NCBI RefSeq assembly: GCF_963668215.1
Contig: NZ_OY764190.1
Coordinates: forward strand, 1,612,001-1,676,000
Direction of reading: 5' to 3'
Length of the DNA stretch: 64,000 nucleotides
Source: an uncultured Desulfosarcina sp.
GTDB taxonomy: Bacteria; Desulfobacterota; Desulfobacteria; Desulfobacterales; Desulfosarcinaceae
Positions 7,891 through 16,091 of the stretch are shown here, one piece after another. Every line of letters begins with the position of its first letter. Position 1 is the first letter of the stretch. A program made the position numbers and the translations under genes. Below the pieces are notes generated by a model. The model did not search any database and was not told where the DNA came from. It worked only from the letters and a program-made list of their open reading frames with translations.

Positions 7891-8340
7891 ATGGAAAAAA
7901 GAATCATCAAACTGTCAAGAATGCTACTGCGGGTCTTTAACAAATTCGCCCAAAACGAAAAAAAACCGCGCCGCTTTGGCGTGGATGAATTGCTGCATCC
8001 GTCCGAGATTCACATGGTCATGTTGATCGGAGACAACCCCGGGGGCCATGGCGCCGAGTTGGCCCGGATTGCCGGTGTCACTCGGGGGGCAGTCTCCCAA
8101 ATCATTGCCAAGCTCGAAAAAAAGGGGATCGTGGAAAAAATAGATGACCCCGAAAATGGATTAAAGAAGGTGCCGATCCTCACCAACAAGGGCAAAGTGG
8201 CTTATTACGCCCACGAGCAATACCATGAAGAGATGGACAAGGGCCTTTATGATTATGTGGCCCGATTGACTGATGAGCAGGTGGCGGTCATCGAAAATTT
8301 TTTAAGGGGACTGGAAAAAATGGCGGATCGACGCCGTTGA
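7891..8340 (+). CDS. MarR-family transcriptional regulator
   Basis: 149 residues, usual MarR length. The winged helix is clear: LARIAGVTRGAVSQIIAKLEKKGIVEKIDDPENGLKKVPILTNKG (about residues 53-100) gives the recognition helix and wing. Flanking helices form the dimer interface. The start is ATG 7891, ten bases after the operator-like site. It binds DNA as a dimer and is usually a repressor released by a small ligand (family knowledge). The matching operators before this gene and before the methyltransferase at 8393 suggest it controls itself and the two methyltransferase genes. Ligand unknown. Confidence 0.9.
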   Translation: MEKRIIKLSRMLLRVFNKFAQNEKKPRRFGVDELLHPSEIHMVMLIGDNPGGHGAELARIAGVTRGAVSQIIAKLEKKGIVEKIDDPENGLKKVPILTNKGKVAYYAHEQYHEEMDKGLYDYVARLTDEQVAVIENFLRGLEKMADRRR

Positions 8341-8357
8341 TTTTTTTTAACAATAAC

Positions 8358-8372
8358 GTATAGTAACTAAAC
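8358..8372. promoter_or_regulatory. Probable MarR operator, site 2
   Basis: GTATAGTAACTAAAC is the reverse complement of site 1 with a single central change. It lies between the marR stop and the methyltransferase start, 21 bases before ATG 8393. The operon may therefore have its own MarR-controlled promoter here. Confidence 0.6.
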
Positions 8373-8392
8373 AACATTAAAAAGGTGAAAAA

Positions 8393-8935
8393 ATGAAGAA
8401 ACTGTTTAACCCTCAATCGAAAACCGGCTACAGCCTCATGGTCTGGACCTTTAGAATCATGGATCTTTTCGGCAAACCCGACCGGCTGTTGGAGGATTTC
8501 CGGCTTCAAACGGGAAACGTGGTGGTGGACTATGGCTGTGGACCGGGCCGCTATATCCGCAAGGCAGCAGACCAGGTAGGGCCGAATGGTCATGTCTATG
8601 CGGCGGACATCCACCCCATGGCCATCGATCTGGTCAGGCAAAAAATCGACAAGTATCGCCTGACCAATGTGACGCCGGTGCTGCTGGGCGACAAGCCGGG
8701 AACCATTCCAGATCGCAGCGCCGATATCGTCTATGCCCTGGACATGTTCCACCAGGTCGATGATCCGGCAGCCTTTTTGGACGGAATGCATCGCATCGTT
8801 AAACCGGCAGGCGTTCTTTACCTGGAAGACGGGCACCAGCCACGCAGCCAGAGTCTGGAAAAAGTCCAACGCTCCAAACATTGGCGGGTCTCACGGGAAA
8901 ACAAACATTGGATGGAATTGAAACCCGCTGCTTAG
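8393..8935 (+). CDS. Class I SAM-dependent methyltransferase
   Basis: 180 residues. Motif I is VVVDYGCGPGRYIRKAAD (about residues 43-60), the acidic ribose-binding residue is in VYAADIHPMA, and a later GDKPGTIPDRSADIVYALD region forms motif II/III. It resembles UbiE/arsenite-methyltransferase-like enzymes acting on small molecules, but the substrate is not deducible. Start ATG 8393 has AAAAAGGTG upstream. It sits between a MarR operator and a second methyltransferase 13 bases downstream, so both are likely cotranscribed. Confidence 0.85.
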   Translation: MKKLFNPQSKTGYSLMVWTFRIMDLFGKPDRLLEDFRLQTGNVVVDYGCGPGRYIRKAADQVGPNGHVYAADIHPMAIDLVRQKIDKYRLTNVTPVLLGDKPGTIPDRSADIVYALDMFHQVDDPAAFLDGMHRIVKPAGVLYLEDGHQPRSQSLEKVQRSKHWRVSRENKHWMELKPAA

Positions 8936-8948
8936 AGGAAAGTGTATA

Positions 8949-9581
8949 ATGCCAAAAAGAATTCCACATACGGATTTTGAGGTAATCACGGGTACTAAAA
9001 CAACCCGGGATTATCTTGCCATGCAAAAGAAGCTGGGCAAATTTTACTTCAAGGGCTTTTTTTCGAAGCTGGATAAACTCGACAAGGGCAAACGTTTTTT
9101 GGAGGTCGGCCCCGGACCTGGCTATCAAAGCGCTCTGGTCGCGGAAAAATACCGGCCTGATGAAATCATTGGCCTTGAATATTCAGAGGACATGATACGC
9201 GTTGCCGAGAGCTATGTTCAGGAGAATAAGCTGGGCGAAGTGGTGAAATTTAAAAATGGCCCGGTCGAGGATCGGGAACGCATAGCAGGGTTGGGAAAAT
9301 TCGATTTCGTCTACTCGACATTTTCCCTGCATCACTGGACGGATCCTGTCGCGGGTATCAAAAACCTTTATGACGCTTTGAACCCAGGCGGAACCTTTTT
9401 TATTTACGACTTTTTCAGAGGCGGTTTGTTCTATTACCTGAAGATCAAAAGAGGTATCTGGGAGTCCATAAGGGCCGCGTATACCCCTGATGAAATCAAA
9501 CAAATGATGGCCGGTCTTGGAATCGATACCTACCGTATTGATATGAAATATCCGTATATGGCGATAACCATCCAAAAATAA
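8949..9581 (+). CDS. Class I SAM-dependent methyltransferase
   Basis: 210 residues. Motif I is RFLEVGPGPGYQSALVAE (about residues 49-66), followed by IIGLEYSEDMIRVAE, then FDFVYSTFSLHHWTDP and GGTFFIYDFFRG, a Methyltransf_11-type order. The start is ATG 8949 with AGAGGAAAG upstream. It follows the first methyltransferase by 13 bases and shares the MarR unit. The stop codon TAA (9579-9581) lies inside the 9-bp target site duplicated by the IS element that follows, so the protein is intact but its native 3' flank has been displaced. Confidence 0.85.
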   Translation: MPKRIPHTDFEVITGTKTTRDYLAMQKKLGKFYFKGFFSKLDKLDKGKRFLEVGPGPGYQSALVAEKYRPDEIIGLEYSEDMIRVAESYVQENKLGEVVKFKNGPVEDRERIAGLGKFDFVYSTFSLHHWTDPVAGIKNLYDALNPGGTFFIYDFFRGGLFYYLKIKRGIWESIRAAYTPDEIKQMMAGLGIDTYRIDMKYPYMAITIQK

Positions 9582-9582
9582 C

Positions 9583-10885
9583 CAGTAATTTCCGGCTAAG
9601 TACTTGCATTAACGGTATGTAATTCTTGCTCTTTAAAATTTGAATCAGGGGGTTTGCCAAAAACACCAGCGCGTAATTCATTCCGGATTTTTATGCGCAG
9701 TTGGCGGACTCTCTTGATGGAAACGCGCTCGTTAAATTGGCGATGGCAATAGATTGCCAGCAACAAATAGGTGATCAGACCTGCCAGAATTTGCACCATC
9801 AAGCCATGCTCGCTCCTGGCGATGAGATGATACACTTTAAGGTGCCGTTTCCACCAAGCGAAAAAATTTTCGATATCCCATCGGAGCTTATAGGCAGTGG
9901 CGATTTGCTCGGCAGTTAAATCAAAACGATTCGTAGCGATCCAGTATTTAACGCGATCCACCTCGTAACCCACCAAACGAAGTGGGGTTTGTGTTTGATT
10001 GACTTCCGTGGTGCCCAGAACAACGATGGCATCAAAAAAAACGATACTATCAGAGGCAATGGGGTTTTGTTTAATGATCGTTTTCTTGGTGCTGGCTTTA
10101 ATCCGGCACATAAACAGCTTTCCATCATTCTGCCATTGGTCAAAGCGTTGATGGCTTTGATAACCCCGGTCCATCACACCGGTTTGACCGTCAGACAGGA
10201 TCAAGCTGACGAAAGGTCTTTCAGCCCCGTTACCATCGGTAAGATAAAGCTTTCTTGGAATCGCCCGGTTCAGATCAAAACCGACGTGGACCTTCGCCTT
10301 CTTGGATTTTTTACGGTAGTCGGCCCAATGCATGGATAAGGTTGCATCGATGAGGGAACCGTCGATCCCCACCAGATCACCGAGTTCGGGATGTTGCTTG
10401 GGTAAAATCGAAGATGCCTGAGCTTGTAAGTTCTGATAGACATACATGAACTGTTCAAGTCCCCGGCTGTTGGTGGCCTCTGAGAAGCTGCTCTTTTTGA
10501 TTCCGTTTTCTGGTGCGATGGCACTTTTGGCAAAATCATCTTCTTCAAGCACTTGCAGCAGGTGTTGAGCAGAATGGTGTTCTTCAAGATGAAAGTAAAC
10601 CAGCGCGCGCAGATGTTCCTCAAAAGTCATCTGCAATGGTCGGTTTCCTTTGGAATCAAGAGCTGGCATCCGTGATGTTGCCTCAGTCGCTGGTTGAAAA
10701 AAAGAGAAAAACTCCAGGGCATTGAGCTTTTGGAAAGGGTCGAATGTGCGTGGCATGTATAACCTCTTGATATAATAGGGTATACAAAACGCCGCCCATA
10801 TTGACGACCCAATGTCAAGCAAAAATATCGTTTAACCTGCTGATTTTAAATTATTTTTATGCAATTCCCTAACCGGATTTTACTG
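9583..10885 (-). mobile_element. Complete IS4-family insertion sequence, 1303 bp
   Basis: Terminal inverted repeats are 9583-9609 and 10859-10885. They match at 21 of 27 positions and both begin CAGTAA at the outer edge. The 9 bases AAAAATAAC occur directly before (9574-9582) and directly after (10886-10894), a target duplication of the size usual for IS4-like elements. One transposase gene fills the element on the minus strand. Intact ends, an intact gene and an exact duplication suggest a recent, possibly active insertion. Confidence 0.9.
9596..10756 (-). CDS. IS4-family DDE transposase
   Basis: 386 residues from ATG 10756 (MPRTFDPF), preferred over the upstream in-frame codon at 10822. 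The catalytic DDE set is visible: VGIDGSLID (first Asp), VMDRGYQSHQ (second Asp) and the IS4 Y-(2)-R-(3)-E-(6)-K signature as YKLRWDIENFFAWWKRHLK. An insertion of beta strands lies between the second D and E, as in Tn5-like enzymes. The stop codon lies inside the left inverted repeat. There is no frameshift, so the enzyme should be functional. Confidence 0.92.
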   Translation of the reverse strand: MPRTFDPFQKLNALEFFSFFQPATEATSRMPALDSKGNRPLQMTFEEHLRALVYFHLEEHHSAQHLLQVLEEDDFAKSAIAPENGIKKSSFSEATNSRGLEQFMYVYQNLQAQASSILPKQHPELGDLVGIDGSLIDATLSMHWADYRKKSKKAKVHVGFDLNRAIPRKLYLTDGNGAERPFVSLILSDGQTGVMDRGYQSHQRFDQWQNDGKLFMCRIKASTKKTIIKQNPIASDSIVFFDAIVVLGTTEVNQTQTPLRLVGYEVDRVKYWIATNRFDLTAEQIATAYKLRWDIENFFAWWKRHLKVYHLIARSEHGLMVQILAGLITYLLLAIYCHRQFNERVSIKRVRQLRIKIRNELRAGVFGKPPDSNFKEQELHTVNAST

Positions 10886-10991
10886 AAAAATAACAGCCGA
10901 CATGAATTTTTTTAAAAAGGGCCGAGGCTGAACCTATCTTCGAAAATACAAATTCGCATCGAAATCATATGACGAACCTTGCCGAAACAAC

Positions 10992-11516
10992 CTAAGCGTC
11001 GAGATCGAAACCGCTTAAGTATTCATCCAGGGCCGCCTTGGATTCCCCGTCAAGGTACGGGCAGTCATCCGAGCCTTTGGCGCCCTCGGCCAGCCTGAGG
11101 GCAAATACCATGCAGGTCGGTTGGCGGCATTCGCGGCAGTTGGTGCGGGGCAGATGTTTTAAAATTTCCACCACCCGAGGGCGATCAAGGCCTTTATAGC
11201 GAGGCGTGATCGTTTCCCGGTTTTGCCAGGCGTCGTTGATTTCCCGGCGGATCCATTCGATTATTTTTTCGGCCTGCTCTCGGTCCTGCACCGCGTTGAC
11301 CGTGATCCGATCGGACCGCACCGAAATCAGGCGCCCTTGGGTGCGAAATGTAGCGGCGGGTGGATCTTTTATATATTCGATGGCGCCCAGCACCGCATTC
11401 AAGTACGGCAGGGCACAGCCCACGTCCTGATCCAGCCGGGCAATGCCGTTGACGCTCATGGCGCCGGGCATGCAGTGATTGTTGACGATTTCCAGACGAA
11501 AGGTCTTGAGCAGCAT
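10992..11516 (-). CDS. Fe-S cluster domain protein of unknown role
   Basis: 174 residues. The C-terminal part has NCRECRQPTCMVFALRLAEG followed by DDCPYL (about residues 126-154): a C-x2-C-x4-C-x16-C set, the pattern of the small four-cysteine [4Fe-4S] domain also found in acetyl-CoA synthase-associated corrinoid proteins and RnfB. The N-terminal 115 residues contain an alternating strand pattern (GRLISVRSDRITVNAV) but no family I recognise. Start ATG 11516 has only a weak ribosome site. It stands alone on the minus strand between the IS element and leader copy 3. Confidence 0.65.
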   Translation of the reverse strand: MLLKTFRLEIVNNHCMPGAMSVNGIARLDQDVGCALPYLNAVLGAIEYIKDPPAATFRTQGRLISVRSDRITVNAVQDREQAEKIIEWIRREINDAWQNRETITPRYKGLDRPRVVEILKHLPRTNCRECRQPTCMVFALRLAEGAKGSDDCPYLDGESKAALDEYLSGFDLDA

Positions 11517-11668
11517 TTTTTACTTTCTCGGGCGAAGCAAGGTCGATGTGTTATGCTTCACTTTAAACAAAACCAAAGGTATTTTCCACCCCAGGCTACA
11601 CGATTTTTAGCCGAATAAAAATTTGTCACCGGTGCGGACTTAATCACCTTGCTGACCGTAGAAAAGAA

Positions 11669-11821
11669 TTGACAATCGGTCCGATGAACGGTAGGTAACC
11701 GCCTTAATTAGAGGCATCTAACATGACTACAAGCACCTTACGACCTGCGGCCGACTACTGGCGCGCATGGCAGTGAAGGCGCGAGCGGATTCCCGTTGGG
11801 AAGATCCCTTGCGCCTTTTTT
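11669..11821 (+). promoter_or_regulatory. Leader element copy 3 before the MoxR/VWA operon
   Basis: TTGACA is at 11669-11674 with TAGGTA 17 bases on. A 5' hairpin (TTAG/CTAA) lies near 11708-11721. CTTACGAC is at 11737-11744. A hairpin pairs TGCG 11746-11749 with CGCA 11764-11767, with inner GCC/GGC and one bulged G. AGTGAAGGCGC is at 11772-11782. The terminator pairs AAGGCGC 11776-11782 with GCGCCTT 11811-11817, with inner GGATTCCC/GGGAAgATCC. The operon start codon is 27 bases after the T run. Confidence 0.72.
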
Positions 11822-11847
11822 GTTGGTTTGAATCGAACAGGAGAAGC

Positions 11848-12831
11848 ATGAAACCGTCCCACATCATTGAAACCCTGAAAACATTGATCGAGATCCGCCA
11901 GCCGGTGTTCGTCTGGGGCGCACCCGGCGTGGGCAAAAGCCAGGTGATCGCCCAGGTAGCACGCCAGGAGGCGCTCGAACTGGTGGACGTCCGCGCCGTG
12001 TTGCTCGATCCCGTGGACCTGCGGGGGCTGCCCCGCATCGATGACAACAACCGGGCCTGCTGGTGCCCGCCCGAGTTTCTGCCGACAGGCGGCAAAGGGA
12101 TTCTTTTTCTGGATGAACTGAACGCCGCGCCGCCGCTGGTGCAGGCGGCCTGCTACCAACTGGTCCTGGACCGGCAGTTGGGCGAATACCGGCTTCCCGA
12201 CGGCTGGAGCATTGTCGCCGCGGGAAACCGGGAAACCGACCGGGCCGTCACCCACCGCATGCCCTCGGCCCTTGCCAATCGTTTCGTGCATCTCAACTTC
12301 AAGGTGGACGATACCGAATGGCTGGCCTGGGCCCAAGATGTCGGGATCGCCGCCGAGGTGAGCGCCTTTATCCGTTTTCGCCCCAACCTGCTGCACGCCT
12401 TCGATCCCCAAAAGGACGACAAGGCTTTCCCCACGCCCCGATCCTGGGAATTTGTCTCCCGCATCATGAACCGGCAGGCAAAAGTCATTCCCGACCTGGA
12501 ACTGATCGCCGGTGTGGTCGGCGAGGGGGCGGCGGCCGAATTTTGCGGTTTTTTGCGTATCTACCACGATCTTCCCGATCCGCAAGTACTCATCGACAAC
12601 CCGGAAACGGCCGAGGTGCCCGAGGACCCGGCCACCTTGTACGCGGTCTGCGAATTATTGGCCGAAAAAACCGATTCCGAAAATCTGCATGGAATCATGA
12701 CCTATGCCAGGCGCCTGCCGCCGGAGTTCAGCGTCCTGCTGGTACGCGACGCAGCCCGGGCCAACAGTGCCATTATCGATACACCGGATTTTAATGACTG
12801 GGCCATAGCACATGCCGATGTCCTCATCTAA
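11848..12831 (+). CDS. MoxR-type AAA+ ATPase
   Basis: 327 residues from ATG 11848, with AGGAG five bases upstream. Walker A is GAPGVGKS (residues 24-31), Walker B is ILFLDE (85-90), sensor 1 is AAGNRETD, and RMPSALANRF supplies the arginine finger region. It belongs to the MoxR branch, whose members act as chaperones that load or activate a partner VWA protein. The partner is the next gene (12931). Only a 99-base gap with an inverted repeat separates them. The pair lies under leader copy 3. The target complex is not known. Confidence 0.88.
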   Translation: MKPSHIIETLKTLIEIRQPVFVWGAPGVGKSQVIAQVARQEALELVDVRAVLLDPVDLRGLPRIDDNNRACWCPPEFLPTGGKGILFLDELNAAPPLVQAACYQLVLDRQLGEYRLPDGWSIVAAGNRETDRAVTHRMPSALANRFVHLNFKVDDTEWLAWAQDVGIAAEVSAFIRFRPNLLHAFDPQKDDKAFPTPRSWEFVSRIMNRQAKVIPDLELIAGVVGEGAAAEFCGFLRIYHDLPDPQVLIDNPETAEVPEDPATLYAVCELLAEKTDSENLHGIMTYARRLPPEFSVLLVRDAARANSAIIDTPDFNDWAIAHADVLI

Positions 12832-12835
12832 TAGC

Positions 12836-12919
12836 GGCTTCGAGAGAACGCTTTTAGTCTGCGTTATCGGTCGTCGCAGTATCTATATCTGGCCTTGCCA
12901 AAAGCATTCTCTTGAAGCC
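12836..12919. repeat. Intercistronic long inverted repeat
   Basis: The arms 12836-12855 and 12900-12919 match at 18 of 20 positions, with an inner CTGCG/CGCAG stem. The whole would fold into one long hairpin in the moxR-VWA transcript. It may be a repeated genomic palindrome of REP/MITE type that inserted here, or an RNA-stability element. No T run follows, so termination is unlikely. Confidence 0.75.
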
Positions 12920-12930
12920 TGTCAATAAAT

Positions 12931-14247
12931 ATGGATAAAAACGTCTACCAAAAAGTAATCCAGGCCAGGGCGAGTCTGGTACTGGACCATCCCTTCTTCG
13001 GCCATTTAGCTTTGCGCATGCAATTGAAGGAGGACGCTTCGTGCGATACGGCCTGGTCGGACGGCCAAACCATCGCTTATAATCCGCTGTATATCCGAAT
13101 CCTGTCCCGCGAGAAGCTGAAAGGGCTGATGGGCCATGTGGTCATGCATCCGGCCTGCCGCCACCACCTGCGCCGCAAGGATCGCGATGCCGGCTTGTGG
13201 AACATGGCCTGCGATTACGCCATCAACTGGATTCTGATAGAGGCCGGGTTGACCCTGCCCGACGGCTACCTGGATGATCCCGCCCTGCGGGGTAAAACCG
13301 CCGACGACATCTACGTCCATTTGAAGATGGAACGCTCCCGGGACCGTTCCGACAACCAAGACCGCAGCGTCGAAAAACAGGCCATGGAAGCCGGGGAAGA
13401 GGTCGATGTCCCCGATATCGAAAGCCGGAGCCGGCACCGCCGGCAAACCGATGCGTCCGAGGGAGAAGAGGAAGAACAGGAGGACGCTGAGTCCCTCGAA
13501 ACGGAAAGTTCCGATGAGGACCGGAGAGAATTGGATCAAGGCGATCCGGGACGATCCGGGGAAGTGCGCGATGCACCATCTGTCAAGGACGGCGCCGGCG
13601 GCAACGGCGAGGAAACCGCCGACGAGAGCCAGTGGCGCATCAACCTGGTCCAGGCCGCCTCGCGGGCCCGGTCCATGGGCGATCTGCCGGCCGGCCTGGC
13701 GCGCATGATCGAACGGCTGCTCAGCCCGAAGCTGGACTGGCGGCAACTGCTCAACCGCTTTATCCAGGCGTCGGCACGCTCCGATTATGCCTGGATGCCG
13801 CCCAATCGGCGGTATCTTCACCAGAATCTTTACCTTCCGGCCATGCGCAGCACAGACCTGCCGGAGGTGGTGGTGGCCGTGGACACCTCAGGAAGCGTGA
13901 CGGCTCGGGAACTGGACCAGTTCGCCGCAGAACTATCCGCCATTCTGGAAACCTGCGCCCAGACCGTCCATCTGCTCTATTGCGATACCCAAGTGGCGCA
14001 GGCGGAAACGGTCGGCCGGGAGGATTTGCCGCTTTCCCTGGTGCCGAAAGGCGGCGGCGGAACCGATTTCCGGCCGGCCTTCGACTGGGTGGAAAGACGC
14101 GGCCTTGCCCCCCTTTGCATGATTTACCTTACCGATCTGGCCTGCAACCGGTTTCCCCAACCGCCGCCCTACCCCGTCTTATGGGCTTGTGCAGGGGAAG
14201 TGGAAACGCCGCCACCTTTCGGACAGTGGCTGTCGTTGAACGATTGA
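12931..14247 (+). CDS. DUF2201-type protein: putative metallopeptidase-like domain plus C-terminal VWA domain
   Basis: 438 residues. The N-terminal domain (1-140) matches the putative metallopeptidase region of the DUF2201 family, including NMACDYAINWILIEAGLTLP. The position that is normally HExxH reads H69-V-V-M-H73, so the catalytic Glu is a Val here. Residues 145-230 are a highly charged, low-complexity linker. The C-terminal VWA domain has an intact MIDAS (D318-T-S320-G-S322) and GGGGTDF. It is the expected partner of the MoxR ATPase upstream. With the Glu missing, the N-terminal domain probably binds rather than cleaves. The role remains unknown. Confidence 0.8.
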   Translation: MDKNVYQKVIQARASLVLDHPFFGHLALRMQLKEDASCDTAWSDGQTIAYNPLYIRILSREKLKGLMGHVVMHPACRHHLRRKDRDAGLWNMACDYAINWILIEAGLTLPDGYLDDPALRGKTADDIYVHLKMERSRDRSDNQDRSVEKQAMEAGEEVDVPDIESRSRHRRQTDASEGEEEEQEDAESLETESSDEDRRELDQGDPGRSGEVRDAPSVKDGAGGNGEETADESQWRINLVQAASRARSMGDLPAGLARMIERLLSPKLDWRQLLNRFIQASARSDYAWMPPNRRYLHQNLYLPAMRSTDLPEVVVAVDTSGSVTARELDQFAAELSAILETCAQTVHLLYCDTQVAQAETVGREDLPLSLVPKGGGGTDFRPAFDWVERRGLAPLCMIYLTDLACNRFPQPPPYPVLWACAGEVETPPPFGQWLSLND

Positions 14248-14274
14248 AGCGGCAATGAGAAAAGGATAACACAA

Positions 14275-14742
14275 ATGAAGATCGAATGGACGATCAAGAA
14301 AAAAACCGGCCACCTGCGGCCCAAGCTGCATTACGCCATTACGTTGGAAGACTTTGAAATCGAACTGGCCGTTCCCATGGTTCGGATTGTCAGCACCATC
14401 CCCAAACCGCCGGATGCCGGCCAGCATTATGTCTGGCCAGGGACAAAAGAATGCGGTAAGGAAAAACCCGCAGAAGTATACGATATAAGCACACCTTCTC
14501 ATAAGACCGGCCATTGCCGGGAGATGCTGATGCTGCCCATGCGCCCGGGCAACGATTATCCCGAAGTTGAAGTCTCGTTTCGCCGGCTGCGCAGTGCCTA
14601 TGAAAAGACCCTTTTGGCCGCCTACGCCAACAGCGCCTTCGAAACCCGGGGCAGTTTGGGGATGTCCTCGGCAACCAAACGACACTTTGCACCGACGGTA
14701 GCCGCTCAACGCTTCCTGGCGTTGGTGGAACAGGCCTCTTGA
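14275..14742 (+). CDS. Conserved-looking protein of unknown function in the MoxR/VWA operon
   Basis: 155 residues from ATG 14275, with AAAAGGATAAC upstream. It is 27 bases after the VWA gene and 13 before the methyltransferase, so almost certainly cotranscribed. It has no signal peptide or membrane helix. It starts with alternating strands (LHYAITLEDFEIELAVPMVRI) and ends in helices (EKTLLAAYANSAFETRG). A His/Cys-containing stretch (TPSHKTGHCREM, about residues 79-90) could bind a metal. I do not recognise a family. Confidence 0.7.
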   Translation: MKIEWTIKKKTGHLRPKLHYAITLEDFEIELAVPMVRIVSTIPKPPDAGQHYVWPGTKECGKEKPAEVYDISTPSHKTGHCREMLMLPMRPGNDYPEVEVSFRRLRSAYEKTLLAAYANSAFETRGSLGMSSATKRHFAPTVAAQRFLALVEQAS

Positions 14743-14755
14743 AAGGAGGGATTCG

Positions 14756-15781
14756 ATGAAAAAGCTACCGACAATTGAAGTCAGCTATGCCGTGCTCCAG
14801 GACATGGCCACGGCTCCCATTCGCAGTCGGCTGCTGACGGCCGGTCTCGAATTGGGTGTCTTCGACGAAATGAACGATTATCGCTCCGCCGACGATATTG
14901 CCGCTGCCGTCGGCTCCCATGTCGGCAACACCGGGCGCTTTCTCGACGCCCTGACAACCATCGGTCTGGTGGAGAAGAGAAACGGGCTTTATCGCAACCG
15001 ACCGGAACTGGCCCCTTTTCTCGTGAAACACGCTCCGACCTTTATCGGCGGGATGTTACAGCTGATGGAGCGCATGTGCATAGAACCCCTGGACGGCCTC
15101 GTCGATCTTGTCAAGGGAGGTCCGCCAACGGGCACATATAACGAAGATTTCTCTTCTCCGGAGCTTTGGGCTCAGGCCACCCGAGCCAGCGCCGCATGGG
15201 TGACCGGCGGCGCCGGAACGCAAATGGCGAAAATCGTGGCCGGCCTGCCGGAATTTGCCGGCTTTCGCCGTATGCTAGACCTGGGCGGCGGACACGGAAT
15301 GTTCGCCCTCTACTTCGTGGATGCCCATCCGGAAATGACAGGCGTGGTGTTTGACAGGCCGGTTGTGGCGGCGGTAGCAAACGAGTTTATCGAGGAGTAC
15401 GGCCTGCAGGAGCGGGTCTCGGTCAAAGAAGGAGATTACCTGACCGACGATATCGGCACCGAATACGATTTGATCTGGGCCTGCTCCACCTTGAATTTCG
15501 CCCGCCACGATCTGGATACCTTGATCGGAAAAGTACACGATGCCCTGAATCCCGGCGGGGTATTTATCGCTTTTCAGGACGGCATGACCCACGAACGGAC
15601 CCAACCCGACACGATGCTCGGACATCTGGGAGATGCCTTGCGGTCGGTCCAGGATTTCTCTTTCGATCAGGGCGAGATCGCCGCTTCCATGCTGCGCTGC
15701 GGGTTCCGCTCGGTTCAGTCGCAGACCATTCATACCCCCATGGGCGCCATGGATCTGGATATCGCCCGCAAGGATCGGTAG
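14756..15781 (+). CDS. SAM-dependent O-methyltransferase-like protein with N-terminal winged helix
   Basis: 341 residues. The N-terminal 90 residues form the dimerisation winged helix of the plant/bacterial O-methyltransferase family (LLTAGLELGVFDEM, TIGLVEKRNGLYRNRPELAPFL). The catalytic Rossmann domain has MLDLGGGHGMFALYF (about residues 173-187), the acidic GVVFDRPVV, and LIWACSTLNFARHD. It resembles AdoMet-dependent methyltransferases near acetylserotonin/BchU-type enzymes. The substrate is unknown. The start is ATG 14756 with GAAAGGAGGG upstream. It is the last gene of the operon led by copy 3. Confidence 0.85.
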   Translation: MKKLPTIEVSYAVLQDMATAPIRSRLLTAGLELGVFDEMNDYRSADDIAAAVGSHVGNTGRFLDALTTIGLVEKRNGLYRNRPELAPFLVKHAPTFIGGMLQLMERMCIEPLDGLVDLVKGGPPTGTYNEDFSSPELWAQATRASAAWVTGGAGTQMAKIVAGLPEFAGFRRMLDLGGGHGMFALYFVDAHPEMTGVVFDRPVVAAVANEFIEEYGLQERVSVKEGDYLTDDIGTEYDLIWACSTLNFARHDLDTLIGKVHDALNPGGVFIAFQDGMTHERTQPDTMLGHLGDALRSVQDFSFDQGEIAASMLRCGFRSVQSQTIHTPMGAMDLDIARKDR

Positions 15782-15851
15782 CACTGCGTTCCAGGATCGC
15801 AGTCTGCCCGGCCACTTATTCTCAGGGCCGGAGTCCTTGTGAAAAAACAGG

Positions 15852-16009
15852 TTGACAAATAGAGAAGATCTGATGTACGACCGCCCTAAATGAAATAGAA
15901 GTTTCTATCTAAATTTAAAATGTCTTACGACCGGCGGCCGAGAAGTGGCGCGCCGAGAAGTGAAGGCGCATCGGAATTTGCCAAGCGGCAAATTCGATGC
16001 GCCTTTTTT
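15852..16009 (+). promoter_or_regulatory. Leader element copy 4 before the unknown protein/HU operon
   Basis: TTGACA is at 15852-15857. A 5' hairpin (ATAGAA/TTCTAT) lies at about 15894-15907. CTTACGAC is at 15924-15931. A hairpin pairs CGGCG 15932-15936 with CGCCG 15951-15955, with inner GCC/GGC and a bulged G. AGTGAAGGCGC is at 15959-15969. The terminator is the most perfect of the five: AAGGCGCATCG 15963-15973 with CGATGCGCCTT 15995-16005 and AATTTGCC with GGCAAATT, one bulge, loop AAGC, then six T. The gene starts 82 bases later. Confidence 0.75.
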
Positions 16010-16091
16010 GTGGGTTTCGGTTGTGATCCTAAAAATTGGACGGCAATCCTTGCTGTCGATCCAAGCCTTGCAACGGGAAAGGAACTCAAAT

